Part shown: positions 6,492 to 6,715 of the stretch, piece after piece
Layout of the letters: every line of letters starts with the position of its first letter
How positions within the stretch are numbered: the first letter of the stretch is position 1
Made by a program: the position numbers and the translations under genes
DNA from: Actinomycetes bacterium
Lineage (GTDB): Bacteria > Actinomycetota > Acidimicrobiia > Acidimicrobiales > CADCSY01
Direction: 5' to 3'
DNA length: 6,715 nt
NCBI GenBank assembly: GCA_025464025.1
Contig: JAODBP010000290.1
Span: 1 to 6,715 of the forward strand
The notes under the pieces: model-generated
What the model saw: the letters and a program-made list of their open reading frames with translations, nothing else
Told to the model about the DNA's origin: nothing
Databases searched by the model: none

Positions 6492-6715
6492 CGAGCACCT
6501 GGCTCCGGAGTCGGCCGGCGGCGAGGGTGGTGACCACCTCGGTGCCGGGCGGGGCGTCATCGGGGGAGCGGACCAGCCGCCCGTCGGCGGTGTGGGTGAG
6601 CGTCCAGCCCCGGGCGAGCAGGCGCGTCGGGTCGGCCGCACCGACCTGGGCGGCCAGCACGTCGAGCCGGCCGCCGTGGGCGTCGGCCGTGGCCCGGCCG
6701 GCCCGGCGGAGGCGG
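6481..6715 (-). CDS. xseA: Exodeoxyribonuclease VII large subunit, C-terminal 77 residues (partial, runs off the window)
   Basis: Only the end of the gene is present. Codons read in frame from 6714 down to the TGA at 6481-6483. The visible part contains LDVLAAQVGAADPT (about 18-30) followed by RLLARGWTLTHTADGRLV (31-48) and then PPGTEVVTTLAAGRLRSQV (about 55-73). This is the characteristic XseA tail: an RGW/RGY strand, a glycine turn, a 'PG' turn before a short strand, and the final 'dG.l...V' strand. The large subunit carries the nuclease active site, which is off the window. It overlaps xseB by 11 bases, indicating an xseA-xseB operon with coupled translation. No start or promoter can be seen here. 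Confidence 0.9.
   Translation of the reverse strand, partial: RLRRAGRATADAHGGRLDVLAAQVGAADPTRLLARGWTLTHTADGRLVRSPDDAPPGTEVVTTLAAGRLRSQVLDDH

Noticed and set aside
6492..6641. Upstream extension of the xseB open frame to an ATG at 6641
   Set aside because: The extra 50 residues are Pro/Arg/Ser-rich and are the xseA C-terminus read in the wrong frame; XseB proteins are about 60-80 residues long.
1..6715. CRISPR arrays, tRNA or rRNA genes, insertion sequences
   Set aside because: No spaced direct repeats, cloverleaf-like sequence, rRNA motif or transposase frame was seen; the only palindrome of note is at 1-46.

Overview
The window is about 70% G+C or higher by eye, densely coding, and uses GTG and TTG as well as ATG starts. 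The actinobacterial-type polyprenyl synthetase, the two-membrane-segment SURF1 protein and the promoter hexamers lying right against start codons all suggest an actinobacterium, possibly of class Acidimicrobiia. The class is an inference; no marker gene is present to settle it.

Layout, left to right. Bases 1-46 form a perfect 18-bp inverted repeat with an AT-rich 10-base loop, followed by about 115 bases in which I see no gene. Bases 162-2032 hold a two-gene minus-strand unit: a short-chain polyprenyl diphosphate synthase (977-2032) followed 29 bases later by a SURF1-family cytochrome oxidase assembly protein (162-947). A 48-base divergent intergenic region (2033-2080) follows. Each of the two genes leaving it has a TANNNT hexamer exactly 6 bases before its start codon, a pattern expected of leaderless transcripts.

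Bases 2081-6281 hold a plus-strand, translationally coupled three-gene signalling operon. It comprises a soluble GAF-PAS-PAS histidine kinase, a stand-alone receiver protein, and a membrane-bound CHASE3-HAMP histidine kinase with a C-terminal receiver. Both junctions are 4-base stop/start overlaps. The two kinases have unrelated sensor halves but closely related catalytic halves, including a 45-bp stretch identical at the DNA level. No DNA-binding or enzymatic output domain and no HPt domain is encoded here, so the final target must lie elsewhere. The second receiver keeps its phosphorylation residues but lacks two conserved prolines.

Bases 6285-6715 hold the minus-strand exodeoxyribonuclease VII genes: the complete small subunit xseB and the last 77 codons of the large subunit xseA, overlapping by 11 bases. 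The kinase operon and xseB converge with only 3 bases between stop codons.

I do not see a clearly new class of biological system. The items most worth checking are the two-kinase/two-receiver module, the back-to-back candidate leaderless promoters, and the palindrome at the left edge.
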